Shown piece after piece: positions 1 through 9,797 of a DNA stretch of 14,804 bases. Origin of the DNA: an uncultured Oscillospiraceae bacterium (GTDB lineage Bacteria; Bacillota; Clostridia; Oscillospirales; Oscillospiraceae). Location: positions 1-14,804 of the forward strand of contig CALWWS010000046.1 in the NCBI GenBank assembly GCA_944385305.1, read 5' to 3'. Both the position numbers and the translations under genes were made by a program. Each line of letters starts with the position of its first letter. Position 1 is the first letter of the stretch. The notes under the pieces were generated by a model. It saw only the letters and a program-made list of their open reading frames with translations. It ran no database searches and was not told where the DNA came from.

Positions 1-1040
1 CCGATGGAACTCCCTTCATCGGCGACCCCCGGGGCGTGCTCAAGCGGGTGCTGGAGAAGGCCAGAAAGATGGGCTATGATACCTTCAATGTGGGCCCCGA
101 GGCGGAATTCTTCCTGTTCCAGACCGATGAGGAGGGCAAGCCCACCACCAAGACCAACGACGAGGCCGGCTATTTCGACCTGGGCCCCCTGGATCACGGA
201 GAGGGCACCCGCCGGGAGATCTGCATGGCCCTGGAGCAGATGGGCTTTGAGATCGAGGCCAGCCACCACGAGGTGGCCGAGGGCCAGCACGAGATCGACT
301 TCAAGTACGGCGAGGCCCTCAAGACCGCCGACGACATTATGACCTTCAAGCTGGCGGTGAAGATCCTGGCCCAGAAGAACGGCCTGCACGCCACCTTCAT
401 GCCCAAGCCCATCTTCGGCATCAACGGCTCGGGCATGCACACCAACATGTCCCTGTTCAAGGACGGCAAAAACATCTTCTACGATCCCAACGGGGAGAAG
501 GGCCTGTCCAAGGAGGCCTACTCCTTTATTGCCGGTCTGCTGGCCCACGTGAAGGGCTTTGCGGCCATCACTAACCCCCTGGTCAACTCCTACAAGCGTC
601 TGCTGCCCGGCTACGAGGCGCCCTGCTACCTGGCCTGGTCGGCCTCCAACCGCTCGGCTCTGATCCGCATTCCCGCCTCCCGCGGCCAGTCCACCCGTGT
701 GGAGCTGCGCTCCCCCGATCCGGCCTGCAACCCCTATCTGGCCCTGGCAGTCTGCCTGGCCGCCGGTCTGGACGGCATTGAGAAGGGTATGGTTCCCCCG
801 GCGGAGATCACGGAGAACATCTTTGCCATGGATGCGGCCACCCGCCAGGCCAACGGGATTGACAGCCTGCCCGGCTCTCTGGAGGAGGCTATCAGCGCGC
901 TGAAAGCGGATGCCTACATCCTGGACATTCTGGGCAGTCATGTGGCGGAGAATTACATCGAGGGCAAAGTGAAGGAGTGGGATGAGTACCGCACCCGCGT
1001 CTCCTCCTGGGAGCGGGAGAAGTATATCATCAACTATTAA
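1..1040 (+). CDS. glnA: Glutamine synthetase type I, 3' part (partial at window start)
   Basis: Makes glutamine from glutamate, ammonia and ATP in the cytosol. The reading frame is already open at base 3 and gives 345 residues to the TAA at 1038-1040. Type I enzymes have about 440-450 residues, so roughly the first 100, including most of the N-terminal beta-grasp domain, lie outside the window. Visible family motifs in order are EAEFFLF (metal ligand region), [24 protein letters not shown] (ATP and metal site), [20 protein letters not shown] with the Glu-flap glutamate at codon 615-617, and [21 protein letters not shown]. No adenylylation-site tyrosine motif is seen, which fits the feedback-inhibited GSI-alpha class of Firmicutes. 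An ANTAR regulator gene follows after 45 bases, an arrangement known from the glnA-nitR region of solventogenic clostridia. Identity is certain. The promoter and leader lie upstream and cannot be judged. Confidence 0.97.
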   Translation, partial: DGTPFIGDPRGVLKRVLEKARKMGYDTFNVGPEAEFFLFQTDEEGKPTTKTNDEAGYFDLGPLDHGEGTRREICMALEQMGFEIEASHHEVAEGQHEIDFKYGEALKTADDIMTFKLAVKILAQKNGLHATFMPKPIFGINGSGMHTNMSLFKDGKNIFYDPNGEKGLSKEAYSFIAGLLAHVKGFAAITNPLVNSYKRLLPGYEAPCYLAWSASNRSALIRIPASRGQSTRVELRSPDPACNPYLALAVCLAAGLDGIEKGMVPPAEITENIFAMDAATRQANGIDSLPGSLEEAISALKADAYILDILGSHVAENYIEGKVKEWDEYRTRVSSWEREKYIINY

Positions 1041-1056
1041 TCGCTGCCCCTGTTGT

Positions 1057-1077
1057 ACTCCTTACGAAAAAAGGAGT
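1057..1077 (+). promoter_or_regulatory. Hairpin sequestering the Shine-Dalgarno of the ANTAR gene
   Basis: ACTCCTT (1057-1063) pairs perfectly with AAGGAGT (1071-1077) around a 7-base loop (ACGAAAA), and a U-G pair can be added outside. The right arm contains the whole AAGGAG ribosome-binding site (1071-1076), which lies 9 bases before the ATG at 1086. When folded, the site would be hidden. No U-tract follows, so it is not a terminator. The pairing is seen in the sequence; a role in translational control of the regulator is inference. Confidence 0.5.
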
Positions 1078-1085
1078 GAACGGAT

Positions 1086-1619
1086 ATGGAAAAGGTGATT
1101 GTCGCCTTTGAGAGCGAAAAGAGCTGCTGGAGAGTCAAGGAGATCCTGGAGAACTCAGGCACGGCAAGCTGTGTGCTCTGCCGCTCCGCCGACCAGGTGA
1201 AGCGGGCGGTGAACAAGCTGCATATCTCCACGGTGATCTGCGGCTACAAGCTGCCCGACGCCTCGGCGGAGGAGCTGTTTGACGATCTGCCCACCTCCTG
1301 CGCCATGCTGATGGTGGGGGTGCAGAATCTGCTGGATCTCTGCCAGAACGATGACATTTTCAAGCTCACCTCCCCGGTGTCCAAGGGGGATCTGGTGGCC
1401 TCGGTACGCATGCTCATCCAGGTGGGCCACCGGCTGGAGCGGTTTGTCCGTCCCCGGCGCAGCCAGGAGGAGCAGGAGCTCATCGCCCAGGCCAAGCAGC
1501 TGCTTATGGCGCGCCACGGCATGACAGAGGAGCAGGCCCACCGCTTTTTGCAGAAAAAGAGCATGGACAGCGGCGCCAAGCTGATCCAGACCGCCCAGCT
1601 GGTACTGGATAGCCTGTAA
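1086..1619 (+). CDS. ANTAR-domain antitermination regulator with a degenerate receiver (NitR-like)
   Basis: A 177-residue cytosolic protein. Residues about 1-112 have the alternating strand and helix pattern of a response-regulator receiver but lack its chemistry. The acidic pair after strand 1 is absent (VIVAFES). The phospho-acceptor position in VICGYKLP is Gly53, and the usual Lys of the K-P motif is Ser96 (KLTSPVS). Residues about 126-177 match an ANTAR domain, with the pattern ELIAQAKQLLM, EEQAHRFLQKKSMD, LIQTAQLVL. ANTAR domains bind tandem RNA hairpins and prevent transcription termination. The gene follows glnA by 45 bases, and clostridial NitR proteins occupy the same place. It probably responds to nitrogen status through a route other than phosphorylation (inference). 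The start is ATG 1086 with AAGGAG 9 bases upstream, inside a hairpin. The ANTAR assignment is strong; its target is unknown. Confidence 0.9.
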   Translation: MEKVIVAFESEKSCWRVKEILENSGTASCVLCRSADQVKRAVNKLHISTVICGYKLPDASAEELFDDLPTSCAMLMVGVQNLLDLCQNDDIFKLTSPVSKGDLVASVRMLIQVGHRLERFVRPRRSQEEQELIAQAKQLLMARHGMTEEQAHRFLQKKSMDSGAKLIQTAQLVLDSL

Positions 1620-1620
1620 A

Positions 1621-1712
1621 GCACATACGCATATAGCATAAGACGAGGCAGTCTTGTGGCGGCAGTCAGAGGACGTTGACTGCCGCCACTGTGCTATTAT
1701 GCGGAGGTGTGC
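1621..1712 (+). ncRNA. Predicted cis-acting structured RNA, three-way junction over the dapF ribosome-binding site
   Basis: Almost every base of this gap pairs. P0 is 1628-1638 with 1692-1703 (11 bp, bulged U1697), extended by 1621-1625 with 1708-1712 (5 bp) across an internal loop whose right side is GAGG, the dapF Shine-Dalgarno. P1 is AAGAC 1640-1644 with GTCTT 1651-1655, closing the hexaloop GAGGCA. P2 is 1656-1668 with 1677-1689, 13 perfect pairs, with loop GAGGACGT; a G-U closing pair would leave the hexaloop AGGACG. No U-run follows P2, so it is not an ordinary terminator. Adjacent hairpins with 6-base loops recall ANTAR target RNAs, and the ANTAR gene ends two bases upstream. However, the loops match the ANTAR A1/G4 consensus only partly. 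The pairing is seen directly; the regulatory role is inference. It does not resemble the larger five-helix lysine riboswitch. Confidence 0.55.
1703..1707 (+). promoter_or_regulatory. Ribosome-binding site deciding the dapF start
   Basis: GGAGG ends 8 bases before GTG 1716. The earlier in-frame GTG at 1707 overlaps this site and so cannot use it. The site falls in the internal loop of the predicted RNA junction. Confidence 0.75.
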
Positions 1713-1715
1713 CGG

Positions 1716-2516
1716 GTGAAATTTACCAAGATGCACGGGCTGGGCAACGACTACATCTATCTGGACTGTATGCAGGGGGAGCCGGAAAACCTGCCGGAGC
1801 TGGCGCGGACCCTGTCCCGCCGCCGTTTCGGGGTGGGGGCGGACGGGCTGATCTGCATCTGCCCATCCCGCTGGGGGGATTTCCGGATGCGGATGTTCAA
1901 TGCCGACGGCTCTGAGGGAGAAATGTGCGGCAACGGCATCCGCTGTTTGGGAAAATACGTCTACGACACAGGGCTGACGGACAAGACCCGCCTGAGTATT
2001 GAAACCCCGGCGGGGCTGCGGGCTCTGGAGCTGCATCTCTCCGGCGCTCAGGTGTCCGCCGTGACGGTGGAGATGGGCGTACCCCGGGTGGAGCACCCCC
2101 GCACCCTGGAGGCGGCGGGGATGATGTGCACGGTTACCCCCGTGAGCATGGGCAACCCCCACGCGGTGCTCTTTGTGGGCGAGGTGGAGACGGCGGCGGT
2201 GTCCCGCCTGGGTCCCGGGCTGGAGTGCCACCCCGCCTTTCCCAACCGGACAAACGTGGAGTTTGTCCAGGTGCTCGCCCCGGACCGCCTGCGTATGCGG
2301 GTGTGGGAGCGGGGAAGCGGAGAGACAATGGCCTGCGGCACGGGGGCCGCGGCGTCTCTGGCCGCCGCCTGTGTGCGGGGCCTGTGCGGCCACCGGACGG
2401 CAGTGGAGCTGCCCGGTGGTGAATTGGCGATTACCTGGGCCGGGGAGGGAGCGCCCCTCTATCTCACCGGCCCGGCGGTTACGGTATTCAATGGGGAATA
2501 CCTCGACAAACTATAG
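1716..2516 (+). CDS. dapF: Diaminopimelate epimerase
   Basis: Interconverts LL- and meso-diaminopimelate without a cofactor, giving meso-DAP for lysine synthesis and peptidoglycan cross-links. The protein has 266 residues, close to the usual 270-280. It has the N-terminal [12 protein letters not shown] motif, the first catalytic cysteine Cys71 in [15 protein letters not shown], and the second, Cys207, in [15 protein letters not shown]. The two halves of the pseudo-symmetric fold are both present. I chose GTG 1716 as start because the protein then opens with the family's [12 protein letters not shown] and has GGAGG at the right distance. An upstream in-frame GTG at 1707 would add three residues and overlap the ribosome-binding site. 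dapL, which makes its substrate, begins 20 bases after the stop. The gene lies between nitrogen-assimilation genes, with a structured RNA in its leader. Confidence 0.96.
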   Translation: MKFTKMHGLGNDYIYLDCMQGEPENLPELARTLSRRRFGVGADGLICICPSRWGDFRMRMFNADGSEGEMCGNGIRCLGKYVYDTGLTDKTRLSIETPAGLRALELHLSGAQVSAVTVEMGVPRVEHPRTLEAAGMMCTVTPVSMGNPHAVLFVGEVETAAVSRLGPGLECHPAFPNRTNVEFVQVLAPDRLRMRVWERGSGETMACGTGAAASLAAACVRGLCGHRTAVELPGGELAITWAGEGAPLYLTGPAVTVFNGEYLDKL

Positions 2517-2522
2517 AAGTGC

Positions 2523-2529
2523 AAAGGAG
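2523..2529 (+). promoter_or_regulatory. Ribosome-binding site deciding the dapL start
   Basis: AAAGGAG ends 7 bases before ATG 2537. The in-frame ATG at 2531 is only one base from the site, and GTG 2519 lies upstream of it, so 2537 is favoured. Confidence 0.8.
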
Positions 2530-2536
2530 CATGAGC

Positions 2537-3754
2537 ATGACAAAGATTAATGAAAACTACCTCAAGCTGCCGGGCAGCTACCTGTTTTCCGAGGTGAACC
2601 GCCGGGCGGCGGCCTACGCCCAGGCCAACCCGGACAAGAAGCTCATCAAGCTGGGCATTGGGGACGTGACCCTGCCCCTGCCCGCCGCCGTCACCGCCGC
2701 CATGCACGCGGCGGTGGACGAGATGGCCACTGCCCAGGGCTTCCACGGCTACGGCCCCGAGCAGGGCTACGACTTCCTCCGGGAGGCCATCGCCCAGCAC
2801 GACTACAGGGCCAGAGGGGTGGATATCGACCCCAGCGAGATCTTCGTCTCCGACGGGGCCAAGAGCGACTGCGGCAACATCGGCGACATCTTCGGCCTGG
2901 ACAACGTGGTGGCGGTGTGCGATCCGGTCTACCCTGTGTACGTGGATACCAACGCCATGGCCGGCCGGGCGGGGGAGTACAGCGAGGCCTCCGGCATGTG
3001 GAGCAAGCTGCACTACATGCCCTGCACGGCGGAAAACGGCTTCTCCCCGGCCATCCCGGACAAAAAGGTGGATCTCATCTACCTGTGCTTCCCCAACAAC
3101 CCCACCGGGGCGGTGGCTACCCGTGCCCAGCTGGAGGCGTGGGTGGAGTACGCCAACCGCAACGGGTCGGTGATTCTCTACGACTCGGCCTATGAGGCCT
3201 TCATCACCCAGGAGGACATCCCCCACTCCATCTTTGAGATTGAGGGGGCCAAGACCTGTGCCATCGAGTTCCGCTCCTTCTCCAAGACCGCCGGCTTCAC
3301 CGGCACCCGCTGCGCCTACACCGTGGTGCCCAAGGCCCTGGAGCGGGGCGGCGCCAGCCTGAACTTCCTGTGGAACCGCCGCCAGTGCACTAAGTTCAAC
3401 GGCGTGCCCTACGTGGTGCAACGGGGCGCCGAGGCGGTCTACTCCCCCGAGGGAGCTGCCCAGGTGAAGGAGAATCTGGCCTACTACCAGAACAACGCGA
3501 AGGTGATTTTCCAGGGACTCCAGAGCGCCGGACTCACCGTGTCCGGCGGGATCAACTCCCCCTACATCTGGTGCCAGACGCCGGACGGCATGGGCTCCTG
3601 GGAGTTCTACGACCTGCTGCTGAGCAGGGCAAATGTGGTGACCACCCCCGGCGCGGGCTTCGGCCCCAGCGGCGAGGGATATATCCGCCTGACCGCCTTC
3701 GGCGGGGCGGAGGCCACGGCCGAGGCGGTTGCGCGCATCAAGGCCGTGCTGTAA
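2537..3754 (+). CDS. dapL: LL-diaminopimelate aminotransferase (PLP enzyme)
   Basis: Converts tetrahydrodipicolinate directly to LL-DAP, using glutamate as amino donor and PLP as cofactor. It bypasses the acyl branches that need DapD, DapC and DapE. The protein has 405 residues, typical of DapL, and opens with the characteristic [18 protein letters not shown]. The class I/II aminotransferase fold is clear: the [14 protein letters not shown] substrate region, [24 protein letters not shown], and the PLP-binding Lys250 in [19 protein letters not shown]. The start is ATG 2537, set by AAAGGAG at 7 bases. It follows dapF by 20 bases and precedes gltB by 50. The reaction consumes glutamate and returns 2-oxoglutarate, which the downstream glutamate synthase recycles. 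This gives a metabolic reason for its place here (inference). No dapA or dapB is in the window. Confidence 0.95.
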   Translation: MTKINENYLKLPGSYLFSEVNRRAAAYAQANPDKKLIKLGIGDVTLPLPAAVTAAMHAAVDEMATAQGFHGYGPEQGYDFLREAIAQHDYRARGVDIDPSEIFVSDGAKSDCGNIGDIFGLDNVVAVCDPVYPVYVDTNAMAGRAGEYSEASGMWSKLHYMPCTAENGFSPAIPDKKVDLIYLCFPNNPTGAVATRAQLEAWVEYANRNGSVILYDSAYEAFITQEDIPHSIFEIEGAKTCAIEFRSFSKTAGFTGTRCAYTVVPKALERGGASLNFLWNRRQCTKFNGVPYVVQRGAEAVYSPEGAAQVKENLAYYQNNAKVIFQGLQSAGLTVSGGINSPYIWCQTPDGMGSWEFYDLLLSRANVVTTPGAGFGPSGEGYIRLTAFGGAEATAEAVARIKAVL

Positions 3755-3756
3755 AT

Positions 3757-3776
3757 TCCCCGGCTGCCGCCGGGGA
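3757..3776 (+). promoter_or_regulatory. GC-rich hairpin between dapL and gltB
   Basis: TCCCCGGC (3757-3764) pairs with GCCGGGGA (3769-3776), 8 perfect pairs around the loop TGCC, starting three bases after the dapL stop. There is no U-run after it, so termination is unlikely. It could stabilise a processed 3' end or cause pausing. It does not cover the gltB ribosome-binding site. Confidence 0.4.
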
Positions 3777-3787
3777 CTGATTACCCA

Positions 3788-3796
3788 GGAAAGGGG
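3788..3796 (+). promoter_or_regulatory. Ribosome-binding site deciding the gltB start
   Basis: AGGAAAGGGG-type purine run ending 8 bases before ATG 3805. The in-frame GTG at 3799 is only two bases from it and is disfavoured. Confidence 0.65.
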
Positions 3797-3804
3797 CAGT
3801 GCAA

Positions 3805-6800
3805 ATGGACAGCTGCGATCAAAGAGGACTGTACCGTCCGGAGTTTGAACATGACAACTGCGGCATCGGCGCGGTTGTGGACATCAAAGGGCGCAAGAGC
3901 CATCAGACCGTGGACGACGCGCTGAAAATTGTGGAGAAGCTGGAGCACCGGGCGGGCAAGGACGCCCGGGGCGAGACGGGAGACGGCGTGGGCATTCTGG
4001 TACAGGTCTCCCACAAATTCTTCTCCAGCGCTGTGAAGGACTGTGGCTTTGCCCTTGGCGAGGCAGGCGATTACGGGGTGGGGATGTTTTTCTTTCCCCA
4101 GAACACCCTGCGCCGGGGCCAGGCCAAGAAGATGTTTGAGGTGATCGCGGCCAAAGAGGGGCTGACCTTCCTGGGCTGGCGGACTGTGCCTGTGTGCCCC
4201 GATGTGCTGGGGCAGAAGGCGCTGGACAAGATGCCCTACATCGAGCAGGGCTTTGTGGCCCGCCCGGCGGACACCGCCCCCGGGCTGGACTTTGACCGCC
4301 GGCTCTATATCGCCCGGCGGGTGTTTGAGCAGTCCAGCGGGGACACCTATGTGGCCTCCCTGTCCAGCCGGACGGTGGTGTACAAGGGCATGTTCCTGGT
4401 GGGTCAGCTGCGCCGGTTCTATCCCGATCTGCAGAGCAAGGCCTATGAGTCGGCCATCGCCATTGTCCACTCCCGCTTCTCCACCAACACCAACCCCTCC
4501 TGGGAGCGGGCCCACCCCAACCGGCTTATCGCCCACAACGGGGAAATCAACACCATCCGGGGCAACGCCGGGCGTATGCTGGCCCGGGAGGAGACCATGT
4601 CCTCGCCTCTGCTGGACGCGGATATGGACAAGGTGCTGCCAGTGGTGAACGTGGAGGGCTCCGACTCGGCCATGCTGGACAACACCCTGGAGTTTATGAT
4701 GATGGCGGGGATGGACCTGCCCCTGGCGGTGATGGCCGCTATCCCCGAGCCCTGGAGCAACGACCGCACCATCTCCCGCTCCAAGCGGGATCTCTACCAG
4801 TACTACGCCACCCTCATGGAGCCCTGGGACGGCCCGGCCTCCATCCTCTTCTCCGACGGGGATGTGGTGGGGGCGGTGCTGGACCGCAACGGCCTGCGCC
4901 CCTCCCGGTACTATGTGACCCGGCAGGACAAGCTGATTCTCGCCTCCGAGGTGGGGGTGCTGGACATCCCCCCGGAGCAGATCCTCTGCAAGTCCCGCCT
5001 CCAGCCGGGCAGGATGCTGCTGGTGGACACCAGGGCGGGGCGGATCATCGGGGATGAGGAGCTCAAGGAGGGCTACGCCGCCCGCCAGCCCTACGGAGAG
5101 TGGCTGGACCGCAACCTCATCCGCCTCAAGGATCTGCCCACCCCCAACCACCGGGTGGAGAATTCCACCAAGGAGGGGAGAGCACGGCTGCAGAAGGCCT
5201 TTGGCTACTCCTATGAGGACGTGATGCAGACCATTCTGCCCATGGCCAAGACCGGGGCGGAGCCCACCTCCGCCATGGGTACCGACATCCCCCTGGCGGT
5301 GCTGGATGAGAAGGAGCAGCCCCTGTTCAACTACTTCAAGCAGCTCTTCGCCCAGGTGACCAATCCCCCCATTGACGCCATCCGGGAGGAGATTGTCACC
5401 GATACCACGGTCTACGCCGGAGACGACGGCAACCTGCTGGAGGAGAAGGCGGAGAACTGCCGGGTGCTCCAGATTCACAACCCCATCCTTACCTCCCGGG
5501 ATATGATGAAGATCAAGGCCATGAAGCAGCCCGGCTTCCACGTGGAGACGGTGTCCATTCTCTACTATAAAAATACCTCTCTGAAGCGGGCGCTGGACCA
5601 CCTCTTTGTTGCGGTGGACCGGGCCTACCGCAACGGGGCCAACATCGTGGTGCTCTCCGACCGGGGGGTGGACGAGAACCATGTGGCCATCCCGTCCCTG
5701 CTGGCGGTGTCCGCCATCGAGCAGCATCTGATTCGCACAAAGAAGCGCACGGCGGTGTCCATTCTGCTGGAGTCCGCCGAGCCCCGCCAGGTACACCACT
5801 TTGCCGCCCTGCTGGGCTACGGCGCCCGGGCCATCAACCCCTACCTGGCCCAGGAGACGGTGGTGGAGCTCATTGAGGATGGCCTGCTGGACAAGGAATT
5901 TACCACCGCGGTGGACGATTACAACGCCGCTGTCCTCCACGGCATTGTGAAGATTGCCTCCAAGATGGGTATCTCCACCCTCCAGTCCTACCAGTCCGCC
6001 CAGATCTTTGAGGCCATCGGCATCAACCATGATGTGGTGGAAAAGTACTTTACAGGCACGGTGTCCCGAGTGGAGGGCATCGGTCTGGACGAGATCGAGG
6101 CCATGGTGGACCGCAAGCACTCCAAGGCCTTTGACCCCCTGGGACTGGACAGTGATCTCACCCTGGACAGCTTGGGTGACCACAAGGCCCGCGCTGACGG
6201 AGAGGATCACATGTACAATCCCCGCACCATCCACCTGCTCCAGCAGGCCACCCGCCGGGGGGACTACGAGCTGTTCAAGCAGTACACCGCCCTGGTGGAC
6301 GATGAGACCAAGCCCCACACCCTGCGGGGGCTGCTGGAGATGCAGTATGCCCAGACGCCCATCCCCATCGACGAGGTGGAGAGCGTGGAGTCCATTGTCA
6401 AGCGCTTCAAGACGGGTGCCATGAGCTACGGCTCCATCTCCCAGGAGGCCCACGAGTGCCTGGCCCTGGCCATGAACCAGCTGGGTGGCAAGTCCAACTC
6501 CGGCGAGGGGGGCGAGGAGCGCAGCCGCCTGGGCACCCAGCGGGGCTCGGCCATCAAGCAGGTGGCCTCCGGCCGCTTCGGCGTCACCAGCGAGTACCTG
6601 GTCAGCGCCAAGGAGATCCAGATTAAGATGGCCCAGGGGGCCAAGCCCGGCGAGGGCGGTCACCTGCCCGCCGGAAAGGTCTACCCCTGGATCGCCAAGT
6701 GCCGCCACTCCACCCCTGGCGTCACCCTCATCTCGCCGCCCCCTCACCACGATATCTACTCCATCGAGGACCTGGCCCAGCTGATCTATGACCTGAAAAA

Positions 6801-8328
6801 CGCCAACCGCCAGGCCCGCATCTCGGTGAAGCTGGTGAGCGAGGCGGGGGTGGGCACCATTGCCGCCGGCGTGGCCAAGGCGGGGGCCCAGGTGGTGCTC
6901 ATCTCGGGCTACGACGGGGGCACCGGGGCCGCGCCCCGCACCTCCATCCACTGCGCCGGCCTGCCCTGGGAGCTGGGCCTGGCGGAGACCCACCAGACCC
7001 TGATCCAAAACGGCCTGCGCTCCCGGGTGGTTGTGGAGACCGACGGCAAGCTGATGAGCGGCCGGGACGGGGCCATCGCCTGCATGCTGGGGGCGGAGGA
7101 GTTCGGCTTTGCCACCGCGCCCCTGGTGACCATGGGCTGTGTGATGATGCGGGTGTGCAACCTGGACACCTGCCCGGTGGGTGTGGCCACCCAGAACCCG
7201 GAGCTGCGCAAGCGCTTTACCGGCAAGCCGGAGTATGTGGTCAACTTCATGCGCTTCATCGCCCAGGAGCTGCGGGAGCACATGGCAAAACTGGGCGTGC
7301 GCACCGTGGAGGAGCTGGTGGGCCGCACCGACCTGCTCAAGGTGCGCCCGGCAGTGAATGAGCGGGCGGCCACGGTGGACCTGCGGGCCATCCTGGACAG
7401 CCCCGCCGCCGGCGGGGAGAAGACCCATTTCGACCCGACGGACGTGTACGACTTCCAGCTGGAACAGACCGTGGATCTCCGGCAGCTGGAAAAGCAGCTG
7501 GGAAAAGATCTGGAGAAGGGCAGCCCCAGGACACTGGAGCTGAAGGTATCCAGCACGGACCGCACCGTGGGCACCATCCTGGGCTCGGACATTACCCGGC
7601 TTCACGGGGAGAGCCTGCCCGAGGACACCTTTGTGGTGCAGTGCACCGGCGGCGGCGGGCAGTCCTTCGGCGCCTTCATCCCCAAGGGCCTTACCCTGCG
7701 CCTGGAGGGAGACGCCAACGACTACCTGGGCAAGGGCCTGTCGGGAGGCACCATCGTGGTCTATCCCCCCAAGGGCAGCCCCTTTAAGGCGGAGGAGAAC
7801 ATTCTGGTGGGCAACGTGGCCCTGTACGGCGCCACCTCGGGCAAGGCCTTCCTCAACGGCGTGGCGGGAGAGCGCTTCTGCGTGCGCAACTCGGGCGCCG
7901 TTGCGGTGGTGGAGGGCGTGGGCGACCACGGCTGCGAGTATATGACAGGCGGCTGCGTGGTCATCCTGGGCCCCACCGGGCGAAACTTCGCCGCCGGCAT
8001 GTCGGGCGGCGTGGCCTATGTGCTGGATGAGGAGCGGGATCTCTACCTGCGCCTGAACAAGGAACTGGTGTCCATGGAGCCGGTGAGTGAGAAGGCGGAC
8101 ATTACCCGCCTGCGGGAGCTCATCGGCCAGCATGTGGCCGCCACCGGCAGCAGCCGGGGCCAGGAGATTTTGGATCATTTTGAGGCATATCTGCCCGCCT
8201 TCAAGAAGATTCTGCCCCACGACTACGACCGGATGCTGCGCACCATCGCCAAGTTTGAGCAGCGCGGCATGACCCGGGAGCAGGCCGAGGTGGAGGCCTT
8301 CTACGTCAATACGAGAAAGGGGGAGTGA
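3805..8328 (+). CDS. gltB: Glutamate synthase (NADPH-type), large subunit
   Basis: The alpha chain of GOGAT hydrolyses glutamine and passes the ammonia through an internal tunnel to 2-oxoglutarate, giving two glutamates. It has 1,507 residues, the usual length. Order: an 18-residue propeptide; the class II amidotransferase domain beginning at nucleophile Cys19 in EHDNCGIG, with HSRFSTNT and AHNGEINTIRGN; a central domain (about 480-760); an FMN and 2-oxoglutarate synthase domain (about 830-1230) starting near GAMSYGSIS at 873, with ISGYDGGTGAAPRTS; three cysteines for the [3Fe-4S] cluster, Cys1112, Cys1118 and Cys1123, spaced C-x5-C-x4-C; and a C-terminal beta-helix GXGXG domain with MSGGVAYV. 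All expected catalytic residues are present. Five bases separate it from gltD. Some Clostridia call this gene gltA. ATG 3805 is preferred over GTG 3799 by ribosome-binding-site spacing. Confidence 0.97.
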   Translation: MDSCDQRGLYRPEFEHDNCGIGAVVDIKGRKSHQTVDDALKIVEKLEHRAGKDARGETGDGVGILVQVSHKFFSSAVKDCGFALGEAGDYGVGMFFFPQNTLRRGQAKKMFEVIAAKEGLTFLGWRTVPVCPDVLGQKALDKMPYIEQGFVARPADTAPGLDFDRRLYIARRVFEQSSGDTYVASLSSRTVVYKGMFLVGQLRRFYPDLQSKAYESAIAIVHSRFSTNTNPSWERAHPNRLIAHNGEINTIRGNAGRMLAREETMSSPLLDADMDKVLPVVNVEGSDSAMLDNTLEFMMMAGMDLPLAVMAAIPEPWSNDRTISRSKRDLYQYYATLMEPWDGPASILFSDGDVVGAVLDRNGLRPSRYYVTRQDKLILASEVGVLDIPPEQILCKSRLQPGRMLLVDTRAGRIIGDEELKEGYAARQPYGEWLDRNLIRLKDLPTPNHRVENSTKEGRARLQKAFGYSYEDVMQTILPMAKTGAEPTSAMGTDIPLAVLDEKEQPLFNYFKQLFAQVTNPPIDAIREEIVTDTTVYAGDDGNLLEEKAENCRVLQIHNPILTSRDMMKIKAMKQPGFHVETVSILYYKNTSLKRALDHLFVAVDRAYRNGANIVVLSDRGVDENHVAIPSLLAVSAIEQHLIRTKKRTAVSILLESAEPRQVHHFAALLGYGARAINPYLAQETVVELIEDGLLDKEFTTAVDDYNAAVLHGIVKIASKMGISTLQSYQSAQIFEAIGINHDVVEKYFTGTVSRVEGIGLDEIEAMVDRKHSKAFDPLGLDSDLTLDSLGDHKARADGEDHMYNPRTIHLLQQATRRGDYELFKQYTALVDDETKPHTLRGLLEMQYAQTPIPIDEVESVESIVKRFKTGAMSYGSISQEAHECLALAMNQLGGKSNSGEGGEERSRLGTQRGSAIKQVASGRFGVTSEYLVSAKEIQIKMAQGAKPGEGGHLPAGKVYPWIAKCRHSTPGVTLISPPPHHDIYSIEDLAQLIYDLKNANRQARISVKLVSEAGVGTIAAGVAKAGAQVVLISGYDGGTGAAPRTSIHCAGLPWELGLAETHQTLIQNGLRSRVVVETDGKLMSGRDGAIACMLGAEEFGFATAPLVTMGCVMMRVCNLDTCPVGVATQNPELRKRFTGKPEYVVNFMRFIAQELREHMAKLGVRTVEELVGRTDLLKVRPAVNERAATVDLRAILDSPAAGGEKTHFDPTDVYDFQLEQTVDLRQLEKQLGKDLEKGSPRTLELKVSSTDRTVGTILGSDITRLHGESLPEDTFVVQCTGGGGQSFGAFIPKGLTLRLEGDANDYLGKGLSGGTIVVYPPKGSPFKAEENILVGNVALYGATSGKAFLNGVAGERFCVRNSGAVAVVEGVGDHGCEYMTGGCVVILGPTGRNFAAGMSGGVAYVLDEERDLYLRLNKELVSMEPVSEKADITRLRELIGQHVAATGSSRGQEILDHFEAYLPAFKKILPHDYDRMLRTIAKFEQRGMTREQAEVEAFYVNTRKGE
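8316..8325 (+). promoter_or_regulatory. Ribosome-binding site deciding the gltD start
   Basis: AAAGGGGGAG, inside the end of gltB, lies 8 bases before ATG 8334. An in-frame GTG at 8325 would give a 4-base overlap with the gltB stop but sits on this site, and the family starts at MGxPTGF. Confidence 0.7.
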
Positions 8329-8333
8329 GGGAG

Positions 8334-9794
<1,461 letters not shown>

Positions 9795-9797
9795 CCC

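Noticed and set aside
1656..1689. 13-bp hairpin as an intrinsic terminator after the ANTAR gene
   Set aside because: The stem is strong, but the following bases (TGTGCTATTATG) contain no T-run, and the bases on both sides pair with each other in a larger fold.
1676..1700. TTGACT and TGCTATTAT as a promoter for dapF
   Set aside because: The spacer is only 13 bases, and a start near 1707 would remove the dapF ribosome-binding site. Both elements are explained as arms of the predicted RNA fold.
1621..1712. Lysine riboswitch upstream of dapF
   Set aside because: The known lysine riboswitch is about 175 bases with a five-helix core; this element is 92 bases with three helices, and I cannot see the conserved core.
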